The notes beneath the pieces are model-generated. The model saw only the letters and a list, made by a program, of their open reading frames with translations, was not told where the DNA came from and did no database searches. The position numbers and the translations under genes are program-made. DNA of 14,199 nucleotides from Chloroflexia bacterium (GTDB taxonomy: Bacteria; Chloroflexota; Chloroflexia; Thermomicrobiales; UBA6265), in contig JACCVC010000013.1 in assembly GCA_013698305.1 (NCBI GenBank), positions 1 to 14,199 on the forward strand, written 5' to 3'. The number at the start of each line of letters is the position of its first letter. Position 1 is the stretch's first letter. Below are positions 6,376-13,019 of this stretch, one piece after another.

Positions 6376-7459
6376 GGTCGATCTGGAATCATCACGCGCG
6401 CTGGCCGACATCGAGTTGCTGCGCGGTCTGGTCTCGATCGAGAGCCTGTCCCATCACGAAGGCCCGGCGGTGTCATTTCTGCGGTCGGCGATGGCGTCGC
6501 GCGGCTTTCGGCTGCGGGACTCCCAGGCTGGAAGCGCGATCGGTACCGTCGGCGAGGGGGATCGGCACATCGTCCTGCTCGGGCACATCGACACCGTTCC
6601 GGGTCGGATACCGGTGCGCATAGAAGACGGCGTGCTGTGGGGGCGCGGCTCGGTCGATGCCAAGGGTCCGCTGGCGACGTTTGTTGCCGCCGCCTCTGCC
6701 GCCGCCGAGCGCCTCCAATGCCGGGTTACGGTCGTTGGCGCCGTCGGCGAAGAGGTGATCGGGTCGCCGGGCGCGAACGAGGTCGCGGCGTGGAATGCGC
6801 CGGACTTCTGCGTCATCGGTGAACCGAGCGGTTGGGACGCGGTCTGCCTCGGCTATCGCGGCACGATGTCGCTGATCTACCGGTTGCGGCAGTCGACGCG
6901 TCACACCGCAGGTCCGGGTGAGTCGGTCGCCGAGATCGCCGTGCAATTCTGGAACGCATTGCTGGCTGAGCTCGATGTCTGGAACACCGATGCCACTAAC
7001 ACCTTCGGGTCGATTGGACACTCGCTTCGGTCGTTCAACACCGTAGGCGACGGGCTTATCGACGAGGCGACGATGTCGGTCGGGTTGCGGCTGCCACCGG
7101 GGATCGATGTCCAGCGGCTGTTGCGGCGCATCCAGCAACTCGCGGGTGGAGCCGATGTCCAGATCGACGGCATTCAGGAGGGGTACCGGACAACCAAGCG
7201 GTCGGCCCTCATCCCACCTTTCCTACGGGGCATCCGCGGGGCAGGGGGCACGCCGGCGTTCAAGGTCAAGCTCGGCACCTCGGACATGAACGTGGTGGGG
7301 CCGACGTGGTCGTGCCCGATCGTCGCCTATGGTCCCGGCGATTCGTCATTGGACCACACACCTGACGAGCGCATCGAGCTGGCCGAGTACCTGCTCGCCG
7401 TGGCGGTGTTGCGGGACGTACTGGTCGCGCTTTCAAGCCGGAAGGAGCGTGTCGCATGA
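6344..7459 (+). CDS. lysK: LysW-ornithine/lysine hydrolase, M20 metallopeptidase family
   Basis: Releases ornithine (or lysine) from the LysW carrier by cutting the bond to its C-terminal Glu. The 371-residue product has the M20 order: GHIDTV (metal His81, Asp83), GRGSVDAKGPL (metal Asp105), GEEVIGSPG (catalytic Glu136 and metal Glu137), GEPSGWD (Glu160) and DHTPDE (metal His338). The GEEVIGSPGA and GEPSGWD wording fits LysK better than general M20 deacetylases such as ArgE, and lysW nearby supports it. The ATG at 6344 lies inside the end of the LysX-like gene, with AGGTGAGG just upstream, so translation is probably coupled. Its TGA overlaps the next ATG (ATGA, 7456-7459). ArgE acting on acetylornithine is the alternative, but no acetylating enzyme is present here. 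Confidence 0.92.
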   Translation: MALLASRSLPEVDLESSRALADIELLRGLVSIESLSHHEGPAVSFLRSAMASRGFRLRDSQAGSAIGTVGEGDRHIVLLGHIDTVPGRIPVRIEDGVLWGRGSVDAKGPLATFVAAASAAAERLQCRVTVVGAVGEEVIGSPGANEVAAWNAPDFCVIGEPSGWDAVCLGYRGTMSLIYRLRQSTRHTAGPGESVAEIAVQFWNALLAELDVWNTDATNTFGSIGHSLRSFNTVGDGLIDEATMSVGLRLPPGIDVQRLLRRIQQLAGGADVQIDGIQEGYRTTKRSALIPPFLRGIRGAGGTPAFKVKLGTSDMNVVGPTWSCPIVAYGPGDSSLDHTPDERIELAEYLLAVAVLRDVLVALSSRKERVA

Positions 7460-8358
7460 GCTTGTCGTTCACGCCATTAAAACTCGGCATCCTGGTCTCC
7501 TACCTGCGGCAGGAGGAAAAGCTGATTCTGGCGGCGGCGCGAGCGCGAGGCATTGATGTCGTGCCGCTGTTCGATCGGGACCTGGTGCTGAACCTGTCGG
7601 CATCGACAGCGCGGGAGAGCGGCGTCGACATCGATGTGCTGCTGGACAGGAGCGTTGTCCATTCCCGCGCCGGATACACGCTGCACGCAATGGCGCGGTG
7701 GGGCATCCCGACGCTCAACTCGGCGGCGGCGGTCACGATCTGCGATGACAAGGCGCGGGCGAGCATGGTGCTGGAGGCGGCGGGGATTCCGTCGCCACGC
7801 ACCTTCGTCGCCTACTCCGCCAACGCCGCGATCGAGGCGTGCGAGGCGCTGGGATACCCCGCCGTGCTGAAGCCCGTTACGGGCTCGTGGGGACGATTGC
7901 TGGCCAAGGTCAACGGTCCCGAGCAGGCGCGGGCGATCATCGCCCAGAAGGCCGAGCACGGCTCGTTTCACCACGAGATCTTTTACGTGCAGGAGTTCAT
8001 CGAGAAACCGGGCCGAGATATCCGCGCCTACGTGATCGGGCGGGAGATCGTGGCGGCGTCCTACCGGATGTCGGAGCACTGGATCACCAACGCCGCCAAG
8101 GGGGCGGTGTCGGTGCCGTGCGAGGTGACGCTGGAGATTGAGGAGCTGGCGCTGCGGGCCTGCGATGCTGTCGGGGCGCGGCTGGCCGGGGTCGACCTGA
8201 TCGAGACCGATCAGGGGCTCAAGGTGATCGAGATCAACACCGGCGGCGAGTTCAAGGGTCTGATGACCACGACCAATCGGGACATCGCCGGCGAGATCGT
8301 CGAGGAGGCGGTGCGTATCGCCCGCGAGGCGAAGGACGTGGCAGAAATAGCGGTTTAG
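7456..8358 (+). CDS. lysX: LysW ligase, LysX/ArgX type (copy A)
   Basis: An ATP-grasp ligase (RimK-like) that joins the amino group of glutamate or aminoadipate to the C-terminal Glu of LysW. All family features are present in 300 residues: CDDK (96-99), AVLKP (Lys139), GSWGR (143-147), GRDIRAYVIG (186-195), HWITNAAKG, VDLIE (Asp247) and EIN (Glu259, Asn261). The loop after EIN reads NTGGEFKG (261-268), unlike the NxTMEFxN form of the next paralogue and of Thermus LysX as I recall it. That loop lies by the amino-acid pocket, so this copy probably prefers a different substrate; glutamate is the natural guess in an arginine cluster. It overlaps lysK by 4 nt and is followed after 51 nt by the second ligase. 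Confidence 0.92.
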   Translation: MSLSFTPLKLGILVSYLRQEEKLILAAARARGIDVVPLFDRDLVLNLSASTARESGVDIDVLLDRSVVHSRAGYTLHAMARWGIPTLNSAAAVTICDDKARASMVLEAAGIPSPRTFVAYSANAAIEACEALGYPAVLKPVTGSWGRLLAKVNGPEQARAIIAQKAEHGSFHHEIFYVQEFIEKPGRDIRAYVIGREIVAASYRMSEHWITNAAKGAVSVPCEVTLEIEELALRACDAVGARLAGVDLIETDQGLKVIEINTGGEFKGLMTTTNRDIAGEIVEEAVRIAREAKDVAEIAV

Positions 8359-8409
8359 GGTTGGGATTGTAACGTCACGAAGTAGTTCGCCGAAAGAGGA
8401 ACCAGCAGA

Positions 8410-9312
8410 ATGAGTTTACGAATTGACGGTGCCCCCCTTGTCGTTGGCGTATTGCTGTCACGGGTGCGGGTCGAGGAGAAGCTGTTGCTGGCTGAGCTGG
8501 CCCGACGTGACAACGTCGAGGTGGTTCGGTTCGACGACCGGCAGCTGATCCTGGACCTGCACGATCCGATCACCGGCTGCGACGTCGTGCTGGAGCGGGC
8601 GATCAACCACCTCCGGGCGGAGTACACCCTGCGCATCCTCAACGACTGGGGCGTTGCCACTGTCAACACCTTCGAGGTCGCGAATGTCTGCGGCGACAAG
8701 CTGCTGACGTCCGCGGCGCTGGTCAAGGCTGGCGTGCCGGTGCCGAGAACCCGGATCGCATTTACGCCCGAATCGGCGCTGGAGGCGATCGGGGAGCTTG
8801 GTTACCCGGTGGTGCTGAAGCCGGCGATTGGCTCGTGGGGACGGTTGCTGTCCAAGGTCAACGACCGTGATGCCGCCGAGGCGCTGCTGGAACACAAGGT
8901 GACGTTGGGTTCATTCCATCACGGTGCGTTCTATATTCAGGAGTATGTCGAGAAGGAAGGGCGGGACATTCGCTCCTTCGTGATCGACGACGAGACGATC
9001 TGCGCGATCTATCGCGACTCGCCACACTGGATCATTAACACCGCCCGTGGCGCCAGGGCGAGCAACTGCCCGGTTACGCCGGAGCTGGACGAGATCTCGC
9101 GGCAGGCGGCGAGGGCTGTTGGCGGCGGGGTGGTGGCGGTCGACCTGTTCGAGACGCCGACCGGCTTGCAGGTCAACGAGGTGAACTACACGATGGAGTT
9201 CCGCAACAGCATCGACACGACCGGCATCGACATCCCGGCGAGGATCATCGATTACACCTTGCGGGTTGCGAATGAGGCACGGATGGGAAAGCTGGAGGCT
9301 GTGGCGGACTGA
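8410..9312 (+). CDS. lysX: LysW ligase, LysX type (copy B)
   Basis: A second intact ATP-grasp ligase of 300 residues: CGDK (94-97), VVLKP (Lys137), GSWGR (141-145), GRDIRSFVI (184-192), HWIINTARG, VDLFE (Asp245) and EVN (Glu257, Asn259). The substrate loop NYTMEFRN (259-266) and the nearby VGGGVVAVDLFE and DTTGIDIPA closely resemble Thermus thermophilus LysX, which uses alpha-aminoadipate (comparison from memory). It may therefore serve lysine synthesis on the shared carrier, or both ligases may use glutamate. The ATG at 8410 has AGAGGA upstream. The C-terminal ten residues are variable. Palindrome copy 2 follows its stop. Confidence 0.92.
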   Translation: MSLRIDGAPLVVGVLLSRVRVEEKLLLAELARRDNVEVVRFDDRQLILDLHDPITGCDVVLERAINHLRAEYTLRILNDWGVATVNTFEVANVCGDKLLTSAALVKAGVPVPRTRIAFTPESALEAIGELGYPVVLKPAIGSWGRLLSKVNDRDAAEALLEHKVTLGSFHHGAFYIQEYVEKEGRDIRSFVIDDETICAIYRDSPHWIINTARGARASNCPVTPELDEISRQAARAVGGGVVAVDLFETPTGLQVNEVNYTMEFRNSIDTTGIDIPARIIDYTLRVANEARMGKLEAVAD

Positions 9313-9323
9313 ACGCGCACGCT

Positions 9324-9344
9324 GGGCCGACACAAGGTCGGCCC
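9324..9344 (+). repeat. Dispersed palindrome, copy 2
   Basis: GGGCCGAC (9324-9331) pairs perfectly with GTCGGCCC (9337-9344) around the loop ACAAG, followed by CCACGA. It lies in the 63-nt gap before argC. Confidence 0.75.
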
Positions 9345-9375
9345 CCACGAATAACGATTGTTGGGGAACACAAAC

Positions 9376-10422
9376 ATGGTCGAGGTTTCAGTTATCGGTG
9401 GATCGGGATACGCCGGGGGCGAGTTGGTGCGACTGCTGCTCGCCCACCCGGAGGTGACGATCAGGCAGGTCACGTCGGAGCGGTTCGCGGGCAAGTTCGT
9501 GCGGATGGTCCATCCCAACCTGCGCAAGGTCACCGATCTCAAGTTCGTGAAGAGCGAGGCGCTGGAGCAGTGCGACGTGGTGTTCATGGCGCTGCCGCAC
9601 GGCATCTCGATGGGCAAGCTCGCTGAGGTGCGCGAGAAGGCGCCGATTATCATCGACCTCAGCTCGGACTTCCGGCTGAACAATCCAGACGATTACCCGA
9701 TGTGGTACAGCCACGAGCACAACGACCTGGAGGCGCTCGGCAGGTTCGTCTACGGCTCGCCGGAGTTGCATAGGGAGGAGATTCGCACAGCGGACTGGAT
9801 CGCCAGTCCCGGTTGCATGTCGACCACGACGATCCTCGGCCTCTACCCACTGTTTCAGGCCGGATTGGCCGATCTGGAGATGCCGGTGATCGCCGACGTG
9901 AAGACAGGGTCGTCGGGATCGGGAGGGTCGCCCAATCTGGGGTCGCATCACTCCGAGCGGAGCGGGGCGATGCGGTCGTTCAAGCCGACAGGACACCGGC
10001 ACTCCGCCGAGATCATCCAGGAGCTGACCTTCGGGGGTTGTGCTCCCAGGGTCGCCTTCTCGGCGACGGCGATCGAGGCGGTCCGGGGTATCCTGGCAAC
10101 GTCGCACGTCTTCCTGAAAGAGCCCACGCAGGACAAGGATCTGTGGAAAATCTACCGGGCCGCGTACAAGGACGAGCCGTTCATGCGGATCGTCAAGGAG
10201 AACGCTGGCGTGCATCGCTACCCGGAGCCGAAGCTGCTCTCAGGCAGCAACTGGTGCGACGTCGGCTTCGAGCGCGATCCACACTCCAATCGGGTGGTGG
10301 TGATGGCCGCAACCGACAACCTGATGAAGGGCGCGTCAGGTCAGGCGGTGCAGGCGTTCAACATCCGGATGGGCTATGACGAGACCACCGCCATCGATTT
10401 CCCCGGCCTGCACCCGATCTAG
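9376..10422 (+). CDS. argC: LysW-glutamyl/aminoadipyl-phosphate reductase (ArgC/LysY)
   Basis: NADPH-dependent reduction of the acyl phosphate on LysW to the semialdehyde, the third carrier-bound step. The 348-residue protein has the dinucleotide loop GGSGYAGGEL (8-17), the catalytic-Cys motif SPGCMSTT (Cys147) and the SGSGGSPNLGSHHSERSG region followed by GHRHSAEI, which carries the conserved His residues. The SPGC-x-(S/A)-T form and the long SGSG...HHSER insert fit the LysY branch better than the acetylglutamyl-phosphate ArgC branch. I chose ATG 9376 (GGGGA 8 nt upstream) over an in-frame TTG at 9358, because the Rossmann strand starts immediately after it. In the cluster it is separated from its partner kinase by an unrelated hydrolase gene. 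Confidence 0.93.
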   Translation: MVEVSVIGGSGYAGGELVRLLLAHPEVTIRQVTSERFAGKFVRMVHPNLRKVTDLKFVKSEALEQCDVVFMALPHGISMGKLAEVREKAPIIIDLSSDFRLNNPDDYPMWYSHEHNDLEALGRFVYGSPELHREEIRTADWIASPGCMSTTTILGLYPLFQAGLADLEMPVIADVKTGSSGSGGSPNLGSHHSERSGAMRSFKPTGHRHSAEIIQELTFGGCAPRVAFSATAIEAVRGILATSHVFLKEPTQDKDLWKIYRAAYKDEPFMRIVKENAGVHRYPEPKLLSGSNWCDVGFERDPHSNRVVVMAATDNLMKGASGQAVQAFNIRMGYDETTAIDFPGLHPI

Positions 10423-10438
10423 AGCACCTCATTACGTA

Positions 10439-10459
10439 GGGATCGACCTCGTGTCGGTC
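10439..10459 (+). repeat. Dispersed palindrome, copy 3 (reverse orientation)
   Basis: GGATCGAC (10439-10446) pairs with GTCGGTCC (10452-10459) with one G-U pair around the loop CTCGT, preceded by TACGTAG. The loop is the reverse complement of the ACRAG-type loop, so this copy points the other way. It lies in the argC-hydrolase gap. Confidence 0.65.
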
Positions 10460-10490
10460 CGCTGGTGTTGGTACGAGCCGGAGAACGGAA

Positions 10491-11192
10491 GTGAACGTCG
10501 AATTTACCAGGCTGACCATTGATGGCTACCGTGACCAACAGGTGCCGAACCAGTTTCTGCGTCAAGTCGATGCGACGACGACGCTGGCAGTTCTCCTGCC
10601 GGGACAGGGCTACACCACTGACATGCCACTTTTCTACTATGCGGAGTGGATTTGCCTGGAACGAGGCTGGGATGTCCTCCGCGTAGACTACGACTATCGC
10701 TCGCTGGAGTATGAAGAAAGTCTCGATTTACGAAGGAAGCGCCTTGAGGAGCGCAAGCAGCAAATCTATTCAGACGTTGAAGCCGCCTTCATGGTGGGAC
10801 TTCAACAGCGGGATTATGAGACAGTTGCTTTGATCGGGAAGTCGCTGGGTACCCGCGCGATGGTCCACATACTGTCACAAGAGCCGAAGATGGATGTCTG
10901 GAACGTCTGGCTGACCCCGCTAATTGGCGAGTCGGAAGTGCGTGAGTATATCGAGCAGCATCCGGGACAGACCTTCGTTGCCATCGGGACCGAAGATTTC
11001 GCCTATGATGAGGCGTATGCAGGCGGTTTGAGCGATTCAGGCAACGTTGAAGTTGTGGTCGTTAAGGGCGCTGACCATAGCATGGACATCTCTGGTGATA
11101 TTGCGGGATCAATCCGGGCGATGGGAGGTGTGATGTCGAGGTTGGACGCATTTCTGCCGCGAGAAACGACCGCAGGGATGGCAAATGCGTAG
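10491..11192 (+). CDS. Small alpha/beta hydrolase of unknown substrate
   Basis: A 233-residue alpha/beta-hydrolase-fold protein. LAVLLPGQGY (32-41) is the first core strand and oxyanion region, GKSLG (116-120) is the nucleophile elbow with Ser118, Asp169 (IGTEDFAYD) is the likely acid and His196 (GADHSMD) the catalytic His, so a full triad can be read. No signal peptide or membrane segment is seen, so it is likely cytoplasmic. The GTG start at 10491 has GGAGAACGGA just upstream; the next residues fit the fold. It has no known part in arginine synthesis. Its codon use is visibly less GC-rich than its neighbours, it splits the usual reductase-kinase pair, and it is flanked by palindromes on both sides. 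I infer recent insertion. I cannot name the substrate. Confidence 0.8.
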   Translation: MNVEFTRLTIDGYRDQQVPNQFLRQVDATTTLAVLLPGQGYTTDMPLFYYAEWICLERGWDVLRVDYDYRSLEYEESLDLRRKRLEERKQQIYSDVEAAFMVGLQQRDYETVALIGKSLGTRAMVHILSQEPKMDVWNVWLTPLIGESEVREYIEQHPGQTFVAIGTEDFAYDEAYAGGLSDSGNVEVVVVKGADHSMDISGDIAGSIRAMGGVMSRLDAFLPRETTAGMANA

Positions 11193-11315
11193 CGCCGACC
11201 CTATGTCGGCGAATGTTCGAAGGTGACCGTCTCGTCGACTGGCGCCATCGTGGGCGTCTCGTTCGAGGCTATGCTGGGTTGGTTCAAGATTTTGCCGGCA
11301 CAGGGTCGGCGCTAC
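11189..11315. mobile_element. 127-bp MITE-like or BIME-like composite with 22-bp inverted ends (palindrome copies 4 and 5)
   Basis: The left end (11189-11210) and the right end (11294-11315) are inverted repeats matching at 20 of 22 positions. Each end is itself a hairpin: CGCCGAC/GTCGGCG (11193-11211) and GCCGGC/GTCGGC (11294-11310). The 83-bp interior has no reading frame I can support. The left end overlaps the TAG stop of the hydrolase gene (11190-11192), so that stop may be supplied by the element. No clear target duplication is visible. Confidence 0.65.
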
Positions 11316-11367
11316 AGATGATCGCGTTCTCAGTAGGCAATCTATCGACGTTGGCACATAAGGGACC

Positions 11368-11404
11368 GGGCAGACACAGGGTCTGACCTTACGTAATAAC
11401 GTAA
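11368..11404 (+). repeat. Dispersed palindrome, copy 6, with adjoining TTACGT hairpin
   Basis: GGGCAGAC (11368-11375) pairs with GTCTGACC (11381-11388) with one mismatch around ACAGG. TTACGT/ACGTAA with an AATA loop (11389-11404) follows at once, 19 nt before the argB start. Confidence 0.7.
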
Positions 11405-11423
11405 CTCAAATGGGGCGGGAAAC

Positions 11424-12251
11424 ATGCTGGTAATCAAGATCGGGGGCGGGGCTGCGATTGGGGCGGAGGCGTTCGCGAGATTTGCGGCGGACATCGCGAC
11501 GACGACCGAACCGGTCGTCGTCGTCCACGGCGGCAATGCCGAGCTCAGCAGGCTCTCGGAGCGGCTCGAGATGCCGCCCCAGGTCGTGACGTCGTCGACC
11601 GGTCGGGTGTCGCGCTATGTCGATGAGGCGACGATGGATGCGATGCTGATGGCCTACTGCGGTAAGGTCAACAAGCGCCTGGTCGCGGCGATGCGTCATG
11701 CTGGAGTCAACGCCGTCGGGCTCAGCGCCATGGACGGTGGCATCGCGGTCGGGCATCGCAAGCCGGTGATCCGCGGCGAGATCGACGGTCGCAATCGTGT
11801 CTTCCGCAATGACCATGCCGGCACCATCGAAACCATCGACACCACGCTGGTCCGGACCCTGATGGCCGCCGGGTTCGTGACGCTCGTCTCTCCACCTGCT
11901 CTCTCCCACGAGGGCGTGCCGATCAACGTCGATGGTGACAAGCTCGCCCAGAAGCTGGCGGAGAGCCTAGAGGCAGACGGCCTGCTCTTCTTTTCCGACA
12001 CGCCAGGTCTGCTGGCGGATCGGCACGATGAGTCGACGCTGATCCGGTCGATCGACGCCGGCAACCCGGAGCAGGCGCTCGCCGCGGCCGAGGGTCGGAT
12101 GGTCGTCAAGGTCGAGCAGGCAGTCAAGGCGGTCGAGCGCGGTGTTGGGCAGGTTGTCTTCGCTGACGCCAGGGTCGATCAGCCCGTCACGCGGGCACTG
12201 GCGGGAGACGGCACGGTGATTCGCAAGGAAACGGAAGTGGCAACGGTATGA
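11424..12251 (+). CDS. argB: LysW-glutamate/aminoadipate kinase (ArgB/LysZ)
   Basis: An amino acid kinase that phosphorylates the side-chain carboxylate of carrier-bound glutamate (or aminoadipate). The 275-residue protein begins MLVIKIGGG (Lys5, Gly7-9), has HGGN at 35-38, the LysZ-like block MDGGIAVGHRKPVIRGEIDG (103-122), INVDGDKLA (167-174), an SDTPGLL loop (191-197) and GRMVVKV (224-230). The DGG...RK...NGR-like block is more like LysZ than acetylglutamate kinase, and no N-terminal arginine-feedback helix is present. The ATG at 11424 has only a modest site (GGGCGGGA). Its TGA overlaps the next ATG (ATGA, 12248-12251). Confidence 0.93.
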   Translation: MLVIKIGGGAAIGAEAFARFAADIATTTEPVVVVHGGNAELSRLSERLEMPPQVVTSSTGRVSRYVDEATMDAMLMAYCGKVNKRLVAAMRHAGVNAVGLSAMDGGIAVGHRKPVIRGEIDGRNRVFRNDHAGTIETIDTTLVRTLMAAGFVTLVSPPALSHEGVPINVDGDKLAQKLAESLEADGLLFFSDTPGLLADRHDESTLIRSIDAGNPEQALAAAEGRMVVKVEQAVKAVERGVGQVVFADARVDQPVTRALAGDGTVIRKETEVATV

Positions 12252-12901
12252 GCGAGCGGCATATCCGGGCGGTCTGCTTCGATGTCGGGGAGACACTAAT
12301 CGACGAAACCCGGTTCTGGTGCGAGGTTGCGCGGTATGCCGGCGTGCCGGAGTTCACGCTGGCCGGCACGTTGGGCGGCCTGATCGAGCGGCGGGAGAGT
12401 CATCGCAGCATCTTCGGCTACCTCCAGACCGAATCGGTGGATACCAATATGGTTGGCTATCGGGTCGAGCGAGCAGATCTCTACCCGGATGTGGTGCAGA
12501 CGCTCAAGCAGTTGCGGTCGGAGCGATATCGTATCGCCATCGCCGGGAACCAGGGCGAGGGAGTGGCGGAACAGATCGAGGCGCTCGACCTCGGGGTGGA
12601 TGTTATCGGAACCGCCGCGCTGTGGGGTGCGCCGAAGCCTGAGCCAGCCTTTTTCGAGCGATTGTGTCAGGAATTGGCGTTGCCAGCGGATCAGATTGTG
12701 CTGGTAGGTGACCGCCTCGACAACGATGTGCTGCCGGCGATCGAGTTCGGCATCCAGGCGATTCACATCCGGCGGGGACCGTGGGGTTGCATTCAAGCGG
12801 GCTGGCCGGAGAGCGCCGATGTCCGCTGGAAGATCGACCGGCTGGGTGAATTGCCGGAGACCTTGCGACAGATCGAGGATGCGATTACTGAAGACAAGTA
12901 G
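12248..12901 (+). CDS. HAD-superfamily protein with an altered motif I
   Basis: A 217-residue haloacid-dehalogenase-like protein. Motif I reads FDVGET (Asp12, Gly14): the nucleophile Asp is kept, but the second Asp, the usual acid/base of HAD phosphatases, is Gly. Motif II is weak (IAGNQG, around 98-103), motif III Lys is in APKPEP (Lys130), and motif IV is GDRLDND (Asp155, Asp158). A helical cap follows motif I (about 20-80). FDVG-type proteins are a known subgroup, some of them not phosphatases. It overlaps argB by 4 nt, so its product is probably made with the kinase. A role in repairing or removing a phosphorylated by-product is speculation; substrate unknown. Confidence 0.82.
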   Translation: MSERHIRAVCFDVGETLIDETRFWCEVARYAGVPEFTLAGTLGGLIERRESHRSIFGYLQTESVDTNMVGYRVERADLYPDVVQTLKQLRSERYRIAIAGNQGEGVAEQIEALDLGVDVIGTAALWGAPKPEPAFFERLCQELALPADQIVLVGDRLDNDVLPAIEFGIQAIHIRRGPWGCIQAGWPESADVRWKIDRLGELPETLRQIEDAITEDK

Positions 12902-12921
12902 TCGAAATATCGGGAAGCCAA

Positions 12922-12996
12922 ACGTAGTGGCCCACCCCGTGTCGGCCCGGTTTGGCCTCATTATCACAATGGCAGACACAGGGTCTGCCGCTACGT
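12922..12996. repeat. 75-bp inverted composite of dispersed palindromes (copies 7 and 8)
   Basis: The left 26 bases (12922-12947) and right 26 bases (12971-12996) are inverted repeats matching at 21 positions, beginning ACGTAG and ending CTACGT. Copy 8, GGCAGAC/GTCTGCC with loop ACAGG, is perfect (12971-12989); copy 7 has one mismatch (12929-12947). It fills most of the gap before argD, ending 23 nt before its start. Confidence 0.7.
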
Positions 12997-13019
12997 ATGG
13001 ATGGAGAGGGACGACCAAC

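Noticed and set aside
5369..12996. CRISPR array
   Set aside because: The repeats are palindromes spread over kilobases between genes, in both orientations, without regular spacers.
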